A program made the position numbers and the translations under genes. From NCBI GenBank assembly GCA_013339895.1, contig JABACO010000017.1, positions 1,076,315-1,140,314 on the forward strand: a stretch of 64,000 bases of DNA, given 5' to 3'. Shown one piece after another: positions 62,637-64,000 of this stretch (the first letter of the stretch is position 1; each line of letters starts with the position of its first letter). Source of the DNA: Ephydatia muelleri. Taxonomy: Eukaryota > Porifera > Demospongiae > Spongillida > Spongillidae. Below the pieces are notes generated by a model. The model saw only the letters and a program-made list of their open reading frames with translations, ran no database searches and had not been told where the DNA came from.

Positions 62637-64000
62637 ACTGCATAATTGCATAATATTTGCTAATCCATCTCTGGCTCTTATAGATATAACACATTATGCA
62701 CTGCCACATGCTCACACACACACACAACACACAACACACACACCACACACACACACACAACACACACATAAATACACACACAGCACACACACACACACAC
62801 ACACCACACACACACGACACACACACACACACACACACACACGACACAACACACACACACACACACACAACACGCACACCACACACACACACACACACTA
62901 TCTAACTCACCTTCTTCCTTCAGTACTACTCCCGGCAGGTTCAGGAAACCCTTTTAGAGGATGTGTCCATACATTAATCTCTGGTCCACGCTCAATGAAT
63001 TACTATGCATGCATGCTATATGGTTGTATGCTGTAGTATCGCAAGCCACACGACGTAACGAGAACGGACTGAGACGAGCGCAGTCGTTTCTCTTGACTTC
63101 TATTTGTACGTCGAATCAGAGAATAATATATTATCTGGTTGACGTCTGGCTTGCGAGACTATAGACGCTTTCGGAAAATGAGAAGAGCGTACCTTTATAA
63201 GTTGTACGGTCTCATTCGGACAGTGTTTCTCCTCCAAACTTCGGCGAACTGTGACCTGCTGGCAAGAGACCATCCTTCCTCGGGGCTGTTGCAGCTTTCG
63301 TCGTGCAAGACCTTCTGCAAGTCTAAGAGGACGAGGCAAAAAAGGCGGGATCGTATTTACAGGGAGAGGTACATTTCCAAACCTTCTTCCGAAAAGCCTC
63401 TGTATGGTGCGGTTGCACTTTCTGCCATTCTATTTAGCTATATACACGTACCGTCGACCCGTGCCGTACCCCTTCGTTTTATTTTATTTATTTATTAAGC
63501 TTAGACTGAATTTTCGTGCTAGTACTCAGTCCCACTGAATTATAGACCTCCGTTCCTAATTCTGGGAACCTACCTCGTAAAATCGGGGAACCATTCGTAA
63601 AATTAAATAGAATAATGTTTTGATTGAGTGCTGTTAGAAACAGCCCCGCCTGTAGATAAGAGATACTCCTTATACGATACGCTCTTGTGTATGATCGCTG
63701 TAGCCGACCTTCAGTCAGAGATAATATACCTCTGTTTCAGTCATGCGATAACAGCTAGAGACTCCGGTCAGGGTATATGTGTAGTTTAGGGTCTCCCATC
63801 ACCATTGTATCCTGATGTTACGCATCACGGCATCAGTGATGAAGGACGGCAGGTTACAGGGTTAGAGGAAGTGCCGCAAAGCCACAGGTTAGGGGCAACT
63901 AATGTCCCATTAGCTTTATAGGGGTCGGCGTCCCCAACGTACAGGTCCCCCTTTCTACCAGACATCGGTCATGAGTTGCGAATTTAGCACTAAAGACAAC
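62637..64000 (-). repeat. Near-duplicate of 55561-56901 with START D exons 1-3
   Basis: The sequence after the gap begins at the same base context as 55561 and follows it to the window end. From about 63245 on the two look identical. From 62637 to about 63240 the copy has many small indels: an irregular CA tract, extra bases in exon 3 (near 62915-62957), and a two-base insertion in exon 2 (near 63228) that shifts the frame. Exon 1 at 63392-63428 is unchanged. If real it is a broken fifth START copy; more likely it is an uncorrected read end or haplotype placed twice. Confidence 0.85.

Noticed and set aside
61525..63036. Frames of up to 503 codons running through the gap
   Set aside because: Most residues are undetermined because of the N run.

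Overview
The window is animal (metazoan) genomic DNA, most likely from an invertebrate. The evidence is genes split by short GT-AG introns, a 204-residue ribosomal protein L15 gene with a pyrimidine-tract start, vertebrate-recognisable families (SLC27 fatty-acid transporter, Qbc-SNARE, START lipid-binding proteins, NUPR1, ZAR1-type zinc fingers, a probable FAN1 exon) and many eukaryotic transposons and microsatellites. A sponge or cnidarian would fit the mixture, but the species cannot be fixed from this sequence alone. There is a 1000-base run of N (61637-62636).

Layout. 0.6-1.9 kb: decayed coding remnant of a probable mobile-element protein. 3.1-6.4 kb: tandem duplication of a ZAR1-like 3CxxC zinc-finger gene; the first copy is broken and the second open. 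6.5-10.5 kb: a MITE split by a 3.8-kb Ginger1-like DNA transposon (integrase, Ulp1-type protease, PHD finger) with long terminal inverted repeats and a CCGG target duplication. 10.8-11.9 kb: secreted cysteine-rich two-repeat protein. 12.8-16.4 kb: SLC27 (FATP) gene on the minus strand. 19.2-24.0 kb: START gene A, with a complete-looking hAT transposon (914-codon transposase in three exons) inside its fourth coding exon. 28.8-34.7 kb and 43.7-44.7 kb: fragments of one retrotransposon family. 32.8-33.8 kb: a 47-bp satellite. 35.6 kb: a fibronectin type III exon followed by about 0.8 kb of CCCT repeat. 41.3-56.3 kb: START genes B, C and D, with a Qbc-SNARE gene between B and C. 57.2-59.4 kb: RPL15 and a NUPR1-like gene, divergent, with a 975-bp hAT-type insertion between them. 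59.7 kb: probable FAN1 first exon. After the N run, 62.6-64.0 kb repeats 55.6-56.9 kb almost exactly and is probably an assembly duplication.

Biology. The strongest theme is a minus-strand array of START-domain (lipid-binding) paralogues with the same exon architecture (31-52, about 120-128, 37, 103, 144 and about 211-223 bp). One is broken by a transposon and two (B and C) are close duplicates. The other theme is transposon activity that can be dated by structure: exact target duplications at 6.6/10.4 kb, 19.9/23.1 kb and 58.1/59.0 kb, nested insertions and several long DNA palindromes. Splice sites, frames and repeat boundaries were worked out by eye; family names rest on remembered motif patterns and were not searched.
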